From: Sorex araneus
Taxonomy: Eukaryota > Chordata > Mammalia > Eulipotyphla > Soricidae
Direction of reading: 5' to 3'
Assembly (NCBI RefSeq): GCF_027595985.1
Contig: NC_073306.1
Location: 100,537,426 to 100,601,425 of the forward strand
Length of the DNA stretch: 64,000 bases
In this document: piece by piece, positions 1 through 11,005 of the stretch
How the letters are laid out: every line of letters begins with the position of its first letter
Position numbering within the stretch: position 1 is the first letter of the stretch
Translations under genes and position numbers: made by a program
The notes under the pieces: model-generated
The model's database searches: none
The model's input: only the letters and a program-made list of their open reading frames with translations
Told to the model about the DNA's origin: nothing

Positions 1-2279
1 CATAATATGAAGAATTACTTTGCAACCCAAGTAATAAAAACATTATCAACCTTCTCCCTGCTGAGTTCTCCACCCTCTCTGCAAATCCCAGCCATAATGC
101 ATTCTTTTACCATCAGAGGAATTTCTCAGAGTCCTGGCTGGGGACCAGCCCTGAAAGACTCTAACAGGAAGCCCCAATGTGGGTGCCATCCAAAACTGCT
201 ACTGCATGGTTGACAAAACAATAATGGGACTGGGAATATTTGCAGGCTTTGTTTTTTATCTGCAGAACACAGATAATCAAGCTAGTGGCTTGCATAAATT
301 CACAGGTGGCAAATATCTATCCTCTGAATAGATTTTTTTTTTGAGCAGCTGAACTTTATTTGGAGTCAAGTTTTGCTGGAATGTTAGGTTGGAGAACAAG
401 ATGTTAAGTACCAAATGAAATACTGTGAAGCCAAAATCATATTCCCAGTATTTAGCACGGGGCTTTGAAATGTATGCGGGAAGCTGATTTACTGTTCTTC
501 TAGACCACCTAAGTTCATTACTGGAAGATCAAGGAGAAACCCTGAAAAACACAAATAATTTTCCAAGAAAGATCCATTTTCCAGGAGTCTGACTAAGAAA
601 GACTGTTTTCAGTGAATAAGGTTTTGGAATGAGAGTCTTTGGGAATATCTATAATATTTTTCTGAATTTTCCATGAACCATGGCCCTTCCCGAGTTTAAT
701 CAGAGCTATTCATGAAATTTCTTCTCTTTCTGTTGGTATGATAAGAACTCGTTGACTCCGTGCTTGACTAACATTCATTAGGTTTTGCATATGTTAGGAA
801 CTGAGATCCAGTTAGTTTGAGTACTTAATCAGTGCACATCTTGTTTGTAATCCAAGCCTGCGCACCATACCAGTCTAGCATCTGCATCCTTCTAATGCAC
901 TGTAATGCTTCCTTACTCATTTTACTAAGAAGTCTGATACATACATTCAGTGGAATCTAACGTATACAACCAAAGCAGAAAGTATATTAGTCTATGGTCC
1001 CGAAGGAGGACTGGAGGATCAGATTTCAGCTCCTCAACAGTACTACTGTGCAAGGCTACTAGCCTTTCTGGGCGTCAAGGTCCCCCTTAAAAGACAGAAA
1101 ACACGGTGACCTACTTTGCAAGACTCTCAGAAACAACCATTATAAAGAAGCCTGCACAAACAAAACCTTTGACTAAAAACACAAAAACAGACACAAAACA
1201 ACCAACCACAAGCAAAATCCAGAGTGGCAATGAACCCACAGAGCAAGACAGCTTCCCTCTCTGATTCAAATCTCAAACATGGACAAATGACAAAACTCAA
1301 GAGTGTCCCTACAGACCATTCCCATATGTGAGATTTCTTATTGTTCGCCCTGAAGTACACCCTGTATGTAGGAGGGAGCCTGTAGAGTCAGTAATATCAA
1401 GCAGAACTGTAGGTTTGGTCACATAATTCAGATATTACTAATCTCCTCCTGCCTCCATTTAGCCAGAAGGAAAAGAGATGAATAGAATTTTAATTTATTA
1501 ATCTATTTCATAATCAGGTCCATAAACTTTAGAAGGATGTTGAAATACAAGGAAGGGGAAGAAATTTTTTTTAAGAGTCCAAGTTTTAGTGACTCTTTTT
1601 TTTCCCTCTACCAGCAACAAGAATCAATTTTCCTTCTATATCAACATTGTTAAATGTCACATGTTTTATAAACGAAAACTTACCAGTCAGGAGCTCAGCA
1701 AGTGAAGTTCAAAGTCAAGGAGTTGATCTCTCTTTTGTGAAAAACACCATATGCTCCTACGTGAATGCAGCGCTGTTATTAATAACTGGTTTAGAGCTTG
1801 TGAAGAAACATGAGCCAGACTGTCATGAGAGGAGGCCTGTGGAAAGGAATTGACAGTCACAGGTGGGACAAATTATAACCAAAATATACATAGGCCCTCA
1901 GGGAAGCTCAAGTAACCCAGGAGGAGGGGTCAGCTCCGCCACTGTCAATGGACCCTATCCAATGTTCAAAGAGTTTAACTAACAAGTAACAAAACTTCCC
2001 TTGCTCTGTTCTCTCATGAAAAAAATTGCCATGAGACTTGTTTACCTTACTCTAGCAGTCCTCTTTTTACAGATCACCAAATCATTTCTCAAATATTGTA
2101 TGTGTTTTGCATCTCCTGCTTTCAGTGTTGGCTGCGGTTTAAATATATAGCAATATCACTCTTCTATACCACCAATGTACCTGAGGTCCTAGACCTCTGC
2201 CCCTTGCCCCCAAGCCCTTCCCCCTGCCACCCCATTTACTTTCCATCTGTTCCACAACCACCAAACTTAAAAATGTGCC
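1..2279. other. Unannotated, single-copy-looking sequence
   Basis: No SOR, LINE-1, tRNA or exon-like sequence recognised. ORFs are under 80 codons and resemble nothing I know. A weak MIR-like trace may lie near 1040-1110. Confidence 0.6.
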
Positions 2280-2455
2280 TCTCAAGGAGACAGGCTTGGG
2301 GGTGGGGACGGGAAGGGTGAGGGGGGGCAGGAGCCTGGGGACCCTGGTGGAAATTTACATTGGGGGTGGCACTGGTGCTGGAACATAGTATGCCTGAAAT
2401 TCAAGAATGACTTTGTAAATCATGGTGTCTTAATTTTTTTTAAAAAGTTTACAGA
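2280..2455 (+). mobile_element. LINE-1 3' end, diverged
   Basis: A G-rich tract, then GGTGCTGG...CTGAAATTCAAGAATGAC and an A/T-rich tail repeat the 3' UTR pattern of the other LINE-1 copies here. Strongly 5'-truncated and older. Confidence 0.5.
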
Positions 2456-2484
2456 TAACCAAATTTAAAAAAAGACTATGGCAG

Positions 2485-3087
2485 ACCTACAAAATGGAAT
2501 ACTTTTTAAGTATGCAAGATGAAGTCATGCAATTTGCTGTAAGATGAAGTCATGCAATTTGCTGCTCTGTGGACGGAACTGGAGAGTATCATGCTGAGCG
2601 AAATGAGTCAGAGGGAAACGGAAAGACACAGAATAATCGCACTCATATTCGGGATACAAAGAAACATAGTAGGGGAATAGCTAATGCTCAAAGGCAATAG
2701 AAACAACGAGCTGGAGAATTAGTCCTTGATATGAAGCTTGCCACTGAGGGGCAGGAGGGAAGTGGTAGAGGGAGGGGGGCTGGCCTGGAAAGAGACTGCT
2801 ATCATAATAATAGAGGGAAGAGGTCACTCTGGATGAGGACTAGATGCACAAAGGAGGTAAGTGATATGCATGGTACCCTCTCAGTACGGCATTGTAAAAC
2901 ACAGTGCCTAAAAGGGGAGGGGAGGAGGAAAACAAATTAAGGATAAAAGTGCCCGCCACAGAAGAAGGCAGGGGGCCAGGAGGGAAACTGGGGACATTTG
3001 TGGATTGAATTAGATGCTGGTGAAGGGATTGGTGTTGGAAAGTTGCATGACTGAAAATCAATCATGAATAACTTTGCAATTCACAGA
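2485..3087 (+). mobile_element. LINE-1 3' fragment (end of ORF2 plus 3' UTR)
   Basis: Near 2590-2680 the plus strand encodes a version of the ORF2 C-terminus (LSEMSQRETERHR, against [13 protein letters not shown] in the full copy). The 3' UTR G-rich tract and the ending ACTGAAAATCAATCATGAAT follow. It is 5'-truncated and carries an internal 25-bp duplication (2516-2565). Confidence 0.85.
2516..2565 (+). repeat. 25-bp tandem duplication inside the LINE-1 fragment
   Basis: AAGATGAAGTCATGCAATTT plus GCTGT occurs twice in a row, differing only at the last base. It is absent from the matching part of the full-length element. Confidence 0.9.
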
Positions 3088-3102
3088 TTCAATAATTATT
3101 TT

Positions 3103-3255
3103 GCTTTTTGGGTCACACCTGGCGATGCACAGGGGTTACTCCTGGCTCTGCACTCAGAAATTACTCCTGGCAGCGCTCAGGGATGCTGGGAATTGAACCC
3201 GGGTCGGCCGCGAGCAGGGCAAACATCCTACCCGCTATACTATCTTTCCAGCCCC
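3103..3255 (-). mobile_element. SOR SINE
   Basis: Reverse-oriented tRNA-derived SINE: tRNA-like head with GGTTCAATTCC-type B box near 3200 and a tail complement (TTTTGCTTTTTGGGTCACAC) at its lower end. Similar TCAATAA target sequence lies on both sides (3088, 3256). Confidence 0.92.
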
Positions 3256-3270
3256 CTCAATAACATTTTT

Positions 3271-3435
3271 TTTTGCTTTTTGGGTCACACTTGGCAATGA
3301 CAGGGGTTACTCCTAGCTCTGCACTCAGGAATTACTCCTGGGGTGCTTAGGGGACCACATAGGATGCTGGGAATTGAACCCGGGTCAACCGCGTGCAAGG
3401 CAAACGTCCTCCCACTGTGCTGTAGCTCCAGCCCC
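3271..3435 (-). mobile_element. SOR SINE
   Basis: Second reverse-oriented copy immediately after the first. It is flanked by CTCAATAACATTTTT (3256) and CTCAATAAAATTTTT (3436), so it used the same target as its neighbours. Confidence 0.92.
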
Positions 3436-3917
3436 CTCAATAAAATTTTTTTAATAATAAATTTATTTATTTTTAATTAATGAATCACCATGAGGGTACA
3501 GTTACGGATTTATACACATTTGTGCTTATGCTTCCCCCATACAAAGTTCGGGAACCCATCCCTTCACCAGTGCCCATACTCCACCACCAGTAAACCCAGC
3601 ATCCCTCCCATCCTCCCCCATCCCATCTCCCCCCACCCCACCCTGTCACTGTGGCAGGGCATTCCCTTCTGTTCTCTCCCTCTAATTAGCTGTTGTGGTT
3701 TGCAATAAAGGTGTTGAGTGGCCACTGTGCTCAGTCTCTAGCCCTCATTCAGCCCGCAACTCCCTTCTCCCACATGGCCTTCGACTACATTATAGTTGGT
3801 GATCCCTTCTCTGAGTTGCCCTTTCCCCAGAATGTGAGGCCAGCCTCCTAGCCATGGAGTCAACCTCCTGGTAGTTGTTTCTACAATTCTTGGGTGTTAG
3901 TCTCCCACTCTGTTATT

Positions 3918-6900
3918 TTATATGCCATAGACGAGTGCAATCTTTCTATGTCTGTCTCTCTCTTTCTGACTCATTTCACTTAGCATGAAACTTTTCATGC
4001 CGATCCACTTAAATAAAAATTTCGTGACCTCCTTTTTTCTAACAGCTGCATAGTATTCCATTGTATAGATGTACCAAAGTTTCCTCAACCAGTCATCCGT
4101 TCTAGGGCATTCGGGTTTTTTCCAGATTCTGGCTATTGTAAATAGTGCTGCGATGAACATACATGTGCAGATGCCATTTCGATTATACTTTTTTGCCTCT
4201 CTGGGATATATTCCCAGCAGTGGTATTGCTGGGTCAAATGGGAGCTCAATTTCTAATTTTTTGAGAATCGTCCATATTGTTTTCCAGAAGGGCTGAACCA
4301 GTTGGCATTCCCACCAGCAGTGTAGAAGGGTCCCTTTCTCCCCACATCCTCTCCAACAGCGGTTGCTTTTGTTCTTTTGGTTGTGCGCTAGTCTCTGTGG
4401 TGTGAGGTGGTATCTCATGGTTGTTTTGATCTGCATCTCTCTGATGATTAGTGATGTAGAGCACTTTTTCATGTGCCTTTTGGCCATTCGTATTTCTTCC
4501 TTGGTAAAGTTTCTGTTCATTTCTTCGCCCCATTTTTTGATGGGGTTGGATGTTTTCTTCTTGTAGAGTTCAACCAGTGCTTTATATACCATTGATATCA
4601 ACCCCTTATCTGATGGGTATTGTGTAAGTATCCTTTCCCATTCCGTGGATAGTCTTTGTATTCTGGTCACTGTATCTTTTTCGGTGCAGAAACTTTTTAG
4701 TTTAATGTAGTCCCATTTGTTGATCTCTGTTTTTACTAGATTGCTTAGTTCTGTGTCACCTTTGAAGATACCTTTATCTTCAATATCGTGGAGGGTTTTG
4801 CTAACCTTGTCTTCAATGTACCTTATGGTTTGTGGTCTAATGTTGAGGTCTTTAATCCATTTTGATCTGACTTTTGTGCATGGTGTCAGGTCAAGGTCTA
4901 CGCCCATTTTTTTGCATGTGGTTGTCCAGTTGTGCCAGCACCATTTGTTAAAGAGGCTTTCCTTGCTCCACTTCACATCTCTTGCTCCCTTATCAAAGAT
5001 TAGATGATCATACATTTGGGGTTGTGTGTAAGGATATTCCACCCTGTTCCATTCGTCTGCGGCTCTGCCTTTGTTCCAGTACCATGCTGTTTTAATTGTT
5101 ACTGCTTTGTAGTAAAGATTGAGGTTGGGGAGGGTGATGCCTCCCATCTTCTTTTTCCCAAGAATTGTTTTAGCTATCCTTGGACGTTTGTTGTTCCATA
5201 TGAATTTTAAGATTGCTTGATCCATTTCTTTGAAGAATGTCATGGGTATACTTATAGGGATCGCGTTGAATCTGTATAATGCTTTGGGGAGTATTGCCAT
5301 TTTGACAACATTGATTCTCCCTATCCACGAGCAGGGTATATGTTTCCATTTCCTCATGTCCTCTTTGATTTCATGGAGTAGCGTTTTGTAGTTTTCTTTG
5401 TAGAGGTCTTTTACTTCCTTGGTTAAGCTGATTCCGAGGTACTTGATTTTCTGGGGCACGATTGTGAATGGGATTGCTTTTTTTATGTCCCTTTCCTCTG
5501 CCTCATTGTTTGCATATATGAAGGCCATGGATTTTTGGGTATTGATTTTGTAGCCTGCAACTTTACTGTATAAGTCTATTGTTTCTAAGAGTTTCTTAGT
5601 AGAGGTTTTAGGCTTCTCTAGATATAGTATCATATCGTCTGCAAATAGTGAGAGTTTGATTTCTTCCTTTCCTATCTGGATGCCCTTAATCTCTTTTTCT
5701 TGTCTAATAGCTATCGCAAGTACTTCCAGTACTATATTGAAGAGGAGTGGTGAGAGTGGGCATCCTTGTCTTGTGCCTGATCTCAGAGGAAAGGCCCTTA
5801 GTTTTTCCCCATTGAGGATAATGCTTGCCGTAGGCTTGTGATAGATGGCTTCGACTATCTTGAGGAAAGTTCCTCCAAACCCCATTTTGGCGAGGGTTTT
5901 CATCATGAAAGGATGTTGGATCTTGTCAAATGCTTTCTTTGCATCTATTGATATGATCATATGGTTTTTATCTTTGCTTTTATTGATATGGTGGATTATG
6001 TTGATTGATTTCCGAATGTTAAACCATCCTTGCATCCCCGGGATGAATCCCACTTGGTCGTGATGTATGATCTTTTTGATGAGTTGTTGGATCCTATTTG
6101 CCAGTATTTTGTTGAGGATCTTCGCATCGGTGTTCATCAGGGATATTGGTCTGTAATTTTCTTTCTTAGTGGTGTCTTTGTTTGCTTTTGGTATTAGGGA
6201 GATGTGTGCTTCATAGAAACTGTTTGGGAGAGTTCCTGTTTTTTCAATTTCCTGGAAAAGTTTGAGGAAAACAGGCAGCAGGTCTTCTTTAAATGTTTGG
6301 AAGAATTTGCCAGTGAAACCATCTGGGCCTGGGCTTTTGTTTTTGGGGAGGTTTTTGATCACAGTTTCAATTTCCTTAACATTGATGGGTCTATTCAGGT
6401 ATTCCAAGTCTTCTTTGTTCAGTCTTGGGAGATTGTAGGAATCGAGGAATCCATCCATTTCTTTTAGGTTCTCCTGTTTTGTGGCATATAGACTTTCGAA
6501 GTAGTCTCTAATGATCTTTTGAATCTCACTGGTTTCTGTTATGATGCCCCCCTTTTCATTTCTGATTCGATTTATTAGGGTTCTTTCTCTTTCTTTCTTT
6601 GTGAGTCTTGCTAACGGTTTATCAATCTTGTTTATTTTCTCGAAGAACCAGCTCTTTGTTTCATTGATCTTTCGGATTGTCTTTTTGGTTTCAATGTCAT
6701 TAATTTCTGCTCTAATTTTTATTATTTCTTTCCTTCGATCTGGTTTGGGTTCCTTTTTCTGGTCCTTTTCTAAGGTCTTGAGTCGTGAAGTCAGGTTGTC
6801 TATGTGGGCCCTTTCTTCCTTCCTGAGGAATGCTTGGAGAGCTATAAATTTTCCCCTTAGCACGGCTTTAGCTGTGTCCCATAGGTTTTGGCAGCTCGTG

Positions 6901-7736
6901 TCTTCATTCTCATTTGTTTCTAAGTATTTTTTGATTTCTTCCTTGATTTCCTTCCTGACCCACTCATTGTTCAACATTGAATTGTTTAATTTCCAAGTGT
7001 TTGACTTCATTCTCCGTGTCAGTGAGTGGTTAGCTTCTATCTTCAGCACATCGTGGTCTGAAAAGATGGTTGATACAATTTCTATTTTTCCGATTCTGTT
7101 GAGGTATGTTCTGGGGCCCAGTACATGGTCTATTTTAGAAAATGTTCTGTGTGCACTGGAAAAGAATGTGTATTCTTTCTTTTGGGGGTGTAAGGCCCTG
7201 TATAGGTCTATTAGGCCTCTCTCTTCAATTTCTTCTTTCAGAGTCAGTGTTTCCTTGTTGAGTTTTGTTCTTGTCGATCTATTTAGAGGCGATAAGGCCA
7301 TATTGAAGTCTCCGACTACTATTGTGCTGTTAGTGATGTCCTCTTTGAAGTCTGCTAGGAGTTGTTTTAAATATTTAGCTGGTCGCTCATTAGGTGCATA
7401 TATGTTTAAGAGTGTGATTTCTTCCTGTTGTACATATCCCTTGATAAACAGAAAATGACCTTCGCTGTCCCTTTTAATCTTTTTCAACCTGAAGTCTATG
7501 TTGTCGGATATTAGGATGGCCACTCCAGCTTTTTTAAGGGGGTTGTTTGATTACAGGATTGTTTTCCATCCTTTGACTTTGAGTCTATGTTTACTCTGTT
7601 TGTTCAGATGTGTTTCTTGCAGGCAGCAGAATGTTGGGTTTAATTTCTGAATCCATTTTGCCAGTCTGTGTCTCTTGATGGGTGCATTTAGGCCGTTGAC
7701 ATTGAGAGAGATTATTGTGATAGGATTTTGTGTCAT
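3918..7736 (-). pseudogene. LINE-1 ORF2 (endonuclease and reverse transcriptase), one nonsense codon
   Basis: Starting at the ATG at 7736-7734 (MTQNPITIISLNVNGLN), the frame runs 1273 codons to TAA at 3918, the usual ORF2p length. The only break is TAA at 7553-7551 (codon 62). The apurinic endonuclease keeps its N-terminal Asn (residues 12-14), Glu in LQETHL (41), GDFN and SDH motifs. The reverse transcriptase keeps the FADD active site (about residues 698-701; DNA 5645-5634). A C-terminal CCHC-type knuckle spans about residues 1127-1146. ORF2p nicks DNA and copies RNA into the chromosome. Upstream GTG codons also read in frame, but this ATG matches the family start. Confidence 0.95.
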
Positions 7737-7778
7737 ATTTCTGTGGTATTTGTTGTTTTTATGTGGCTCCACCTTGTC

Positions 7779-8729
7779 TTACAGTAGCCCCTTTAGACCT
7801 TCTTTCAAGTTTGGTTTTGAGTCTATGAAGGACCTGAGCTGTTGTTTATCCGAGAAGTAGTGTATGGTTCCTTCGAGTTTGAGTGAGAGTTTAGCCGGAT
7901 AAAGTATTCTTGGTGAGGCATTCATTTCGTTGTGTCTTTTCACTATGTCCCACCATTGTCTTCGGGCTCGGAGGGTTTCCTCTGACAGGTCTGCTGTAAA
8001 TCTGAGGGGTGCTCCTTTGTATGTGATTTCCTTCTTTGACCTTGCTGCTTGCAGAATTGTGTCTCTATCCATAGCATCCATCATTCTGACTATGATATGC
8101 CTTGGAGTCTTTTTATTCGGGTCTCTTTTTGCTGGTACTCTTCGGACTCCTTGTATCTGGATGCCTGCCTTCTCCAGCTCTGGGAATTTCTTAGCAATGA
8201 TGTCTTTGACTGTGTTTTTTTCATTGGGGTTACTTCCCTGTGGTTCTGGTATTCCAATGATTCTTATGTTCTTTCTCTTGAAGTCATCCCCCAGGGCTCT
8301 GATTCACTCTATAGCCATTTTGAGGTCTTTGGCCATGATTTGTTGTTGTCTATAAGCTTTCTGCAGCTCATCTTCCAGGTCGCTGATTCTGTCTTCAGCT
8401 GTAGTCATTCTACTGTTGAGGGCATCTAGTGAGATTTTTAATTCGTCTACCGATTCCTTTATTTGTGTGACTTCCGTTCATAGGTTTGAGATTTCTGTTC
8501 TCATTTCTTCCTGTATTTTCTTGGTGGACCGTTCCAGTGCTTCATTCATCTCCTCCCTTAGTTTATTGGATGTCTGTTCCATGGTTGCTTGGAGTAGGTC
8601 GACTCTCCTACAGATCTCCTCTCTGAATTGTTTATCTGAGAGGTCGTAGATGTGAGTAGCCCCCATTGATGTTTCTGGAATTTTTTCTTCTCCCTTTCTT
8701 GGTGGAGGGGATTTTCGCTGCTTCCTCAT
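7779..8729 (-). pseudogene. LINE-1 ORF1 (RNA-binding chaperone), two nonsense codons
   Basis: The frame runs from ATG 8729-8727 to TAA 7781-7779, 317 codons. Two in-frame TGA codons interrupt it, at 8480-8478 and 8306-8304; both could come from CGA by CpG decay. The order is a basic N-terminus (MRKQRKSPPPRK), a coiled coil (about residues 30-140), an RRM-like region with NIRIIGIPE, and a C-terminal domain with TPRHIIVRM, LRFTADLSEETLRARRQW and ILYPAKLS, all hallmarks of ORF1p. The protein trimerises, coats LINE-1 RNA and is needed for LINE-1 transposition. Confidence 0.93.
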
Positions 8730-9130
8730 ATTGTTACGGAAGTATAGAGTTGGAACTTTGTAGTTATTTATTCCTTTTTCTTCTTGTGGAAAGAAGGTTT
8801 TCTGATCGTGCTAAACTTCCCTTATTAACTGACAGCTTTTATAGTGTCAGACTAAGCTAATGGCTATTTTGCGTGTTTGAGATCGCAAAAGTGAATTTTC
8901 AAAAAAATACAAGTACCGATTGAGCTGAGGTAACAAAGAATAACTGCAGACGCTGAGAGGAGGCCACGCCCACTTTTAGACCACGCCCACTAAGATACGG
9001 GACACGCCCCCAGTGTCTTCCTGCGAGGGCGGGCTGCAGTTAGGGGGCCAGGTCAGGAGACGGGGCGCGGAGGACACACGGGGTGGGGCGGCTGCAGGGT
9101 CTCGGGGAGTCCAGGCGGCGGGAAGCGGGG
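8730..9130 (-). promoter_or_regulatory. LINE-1 5' UTR / internal promoter region
   Basis: The outer 200 bp (about 8930-9130) are much more G/C- and CpG-rich than anything nearby. They contain CCACGCCCAC at 8964-8973 and 8981-8990 and a third CACGCCC at 9003-9009, sites of the GC-box/KLF type. In LINE-1s this region carries the internal RNA polymerase II promoter. Activity is inferred. Confidence 0.6.
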
Positions 9131-9308
9131 CTCAATAAAAATTTTTAATTAAAAAATTTTATGTTAGGGACTGGAGGGCACGAAAGGAAGACAGATTCAA
9201 GGATTTTATCACATATAACAGTGAACCTGTAGAGCTAAGTTCTGAAGAAAAGAGGTAGAATCATGAGCTGGTTACTGGTTTGTCGGGGTTCTCCTCTTCT
9301 GGAAAGCT

Positions 9309-9555
9309 GTAGCACTGTAGCACTGTCATCCCATTGTTCATCAATTTGCTTGAGTGGGCACCAGTAAGGTCTCCATTTTGAGACTTGTTGTTACTGTTTT
9401 TGACATATCAAATACACCACGGGTAGATTGCCAGCTCTGCCCTGCAGGTGGGATACTCTGGGTAGCTTGCCAGGCTCTCTGAGAGGGACAAAGGAATTGA
9501 ACCCCTGTTGGCTGCATGCAAGGAAAACGCCCTACCCGCTGTGCTATTGCTCCAG
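9309..9555 (-). mobile_element. Long SOR-related SINE
   Basis: About 247 bp between perfect 11-bp duplications TCTGGAAAGCT (9298-9308 and 9556-9566). The tRNA-like head is at the high end. The body differs from ordinary SOR, with GCCAGGCTCTC and GTTACTGTTTTTGACATAT, and the 3' end is a short AGTGCTAC-type repeat instead of poly(A). Confidence 0.9.
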
Positions 9556-10074
9556 TCTGGAAAGCTACATTTAAAAAATTCCAAGTGTATGTCACCTCTC
9601 CCCTAAAATTTGACAGCAAATTGTTCTGAAAATTAATAGTGTCTCTGGAACCAAATTATTTTAAACACAGGCTAGTTTCTCTGACTGACGTGTTAAAACA
9701 GACAAAATAAACAGGTCCTTGAAATAATAAAGTTAGGAATGGTAGGAAGTGAACATTTATCAGCTGCCTGTCATCCTGGTGTAAGCTGGTTCTTGCTTTT
9801 CAAACAAAATCCTTTTTTGACTAAACATTGAGATTTGGGGTGGGGTGGGAGTGGGATTCACAGCACTTCCCTACAGACCCCAAACACTGGAGTATTAATC
9901 TACTGAGACACCTATTAAAAAGAGAAAGGAAAAAGAACAAAAAGGGCAGTGACTACCCATTTAATAGCACAGTAAGAGGGAGAAGACTAGATAAAACAGC
10001 TTAAAGCTTTAGCTTTTCATACACTAATCAGTTTACACTTTGTGAATAGCCACACATCTCTTCATAACATTCAT

Positions 10075-10292
10075 GTCACTGTCACTGTCACTGTCATCCC
10101 ATTGCTCAATAATTTGCTTAAGGGACCAGTAACATCTCTCATTGTGAGACTTATTGTTACTGTTTTTGGCATATCGAATACACCACGGGTAGGTTGCCAG
10201 GCTCTACCACACGGGAGCAATACTCTCGGTAGCTTGCTGGACTCTCCGAGATGGGCGGAGGAATCGAATATGGGTTGGCCACATGCATGTCC
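10075..10292 (-). mobile_element. Long SOR-related SINE, head truncated
   Basis: Same long body as the copy at 9309. Its 3' end is a clear repeat (CACTGT units at 10077-10094 on the plus strand). The tRNA-like head stops at about GCCACATGCATG. Confidence 0.85.
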
Positions 10293-10424
10293 TATTATAA
10301 ATAATGTATGTGATAAAATAAAAACAGATGGTTTAAAAGGATGAAATCTAAAAATAAATATTCAAATATTGTTGTCACACTCCCATTGGGACAATTTTAC
10401 TGGAAAGAAACACCACCCTCCAGA

Positions 10425-10475
10425 TGTCAGAGTAGTTCAGAACTTTAGCTCCACCACTTCCTGGCTGTCGTGGGT
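10425..10475 (+). repeat. Possible MIR fragment
   Basis: TTTAGCTCCACCACTTCCTG resembles the MIR core (CTCTGCCACTTACTAGCTGT). Short and diverged. Confidence 0.4.
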
Positions 10476-10929
10476 TGAATTGTGTCTGTCAGAAAAGACA
10501 TGTTTGAGTCTTAAATCTCCAATAATTGATTTTGTACATGTGATCTTATGGCTGTCAGGAAGTTAAAATGAAGTCAGGCTCAAATTTGGGTTGGTTTTCT
10601 GAATCCAGTGATGGGTGCCCATGAGAGGGGCAGAGAGACACCATTTGGACCCAGAAAGACACCAAAGGGAAAATGTCAAAGTGGCAAAGGAAACAGACAC
10701 TGGAGTGAAGTACTTATACACAAGGTAACACCAAGGGTTACTGGCAAGTGCTGGGACTAGGTAAGGCCAAAGCAGGACCTTCTCTGGCAACTGCAGAAGA
10801 ATGATGGTTTTCCTGAGACCTGGACTTGTCTTTCTGTTTCCAGAAAGGATAAAATACATTTATGTTGTTTCAGGGTACCAAAAGAGGGGATGGTTTGGAA
10901 CAGAGCCCTAGAAAACAACTACATTAGTC

Positions 10930-11005
10930 ATGTGATGTTAGTAATGTGACCTTTGTCATGTTATTTTCTCTCTTTGTACCTCAGATTCTTCACCTGTTGA
11001 GTAAG
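10930..11005 (+). repeat. MIR fragment
   Basis: GTGACCTTTGTCATGTTATT followed by TGTACCTCAGATTCTTCACC aligns with the MIR consensus for GTGACCTTGGGCAAG and CCTCAGTTTCCTCATC. An ancient mammal-wide SINE. Confidence 0.65.

Larger units (their letters stand above)
3451..9130 (-). mobile_element. Full-length LINE-1 retrotransposon (shrew type)
   Basis: A 5.7-kb element in minus orientation: CpG-rich 5' UTR (9130-8730), ORF1 (8729-7779), a 42-nt spacer, ORF2 (7736-3918), a 3' UTR with a G-rich tract, and an A-rich tail (about 3480-3451). Near-identical target duplications flank it, CTCAATAAAATTTTT at 3436-3450 and CTCAATAAAAATTTTT at 9131-9146. On the element strand the 5' junction reads TT/AAAAA, the usual LINE-1 endonuclease preference. 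Both ORFs are long and their domains intact except for three nonsense codons, so it is a fairly recent but dead copy. Confidence 0.95.

Noticed and set aside
6541..7458. 305-codon plus-strand ORF
   Set aside because: Antisense shadow of LINE-1 ORF2; the minus strand carries all recognised domains.
3918..7523. Single intact 1201-codon gene starting at 7523
   Set aside because: That start is a GTG inside LINE-1 ORF2, just after the nonsense codon; the real family start is the ATG at 7736, so this is an interrupted ORF2.
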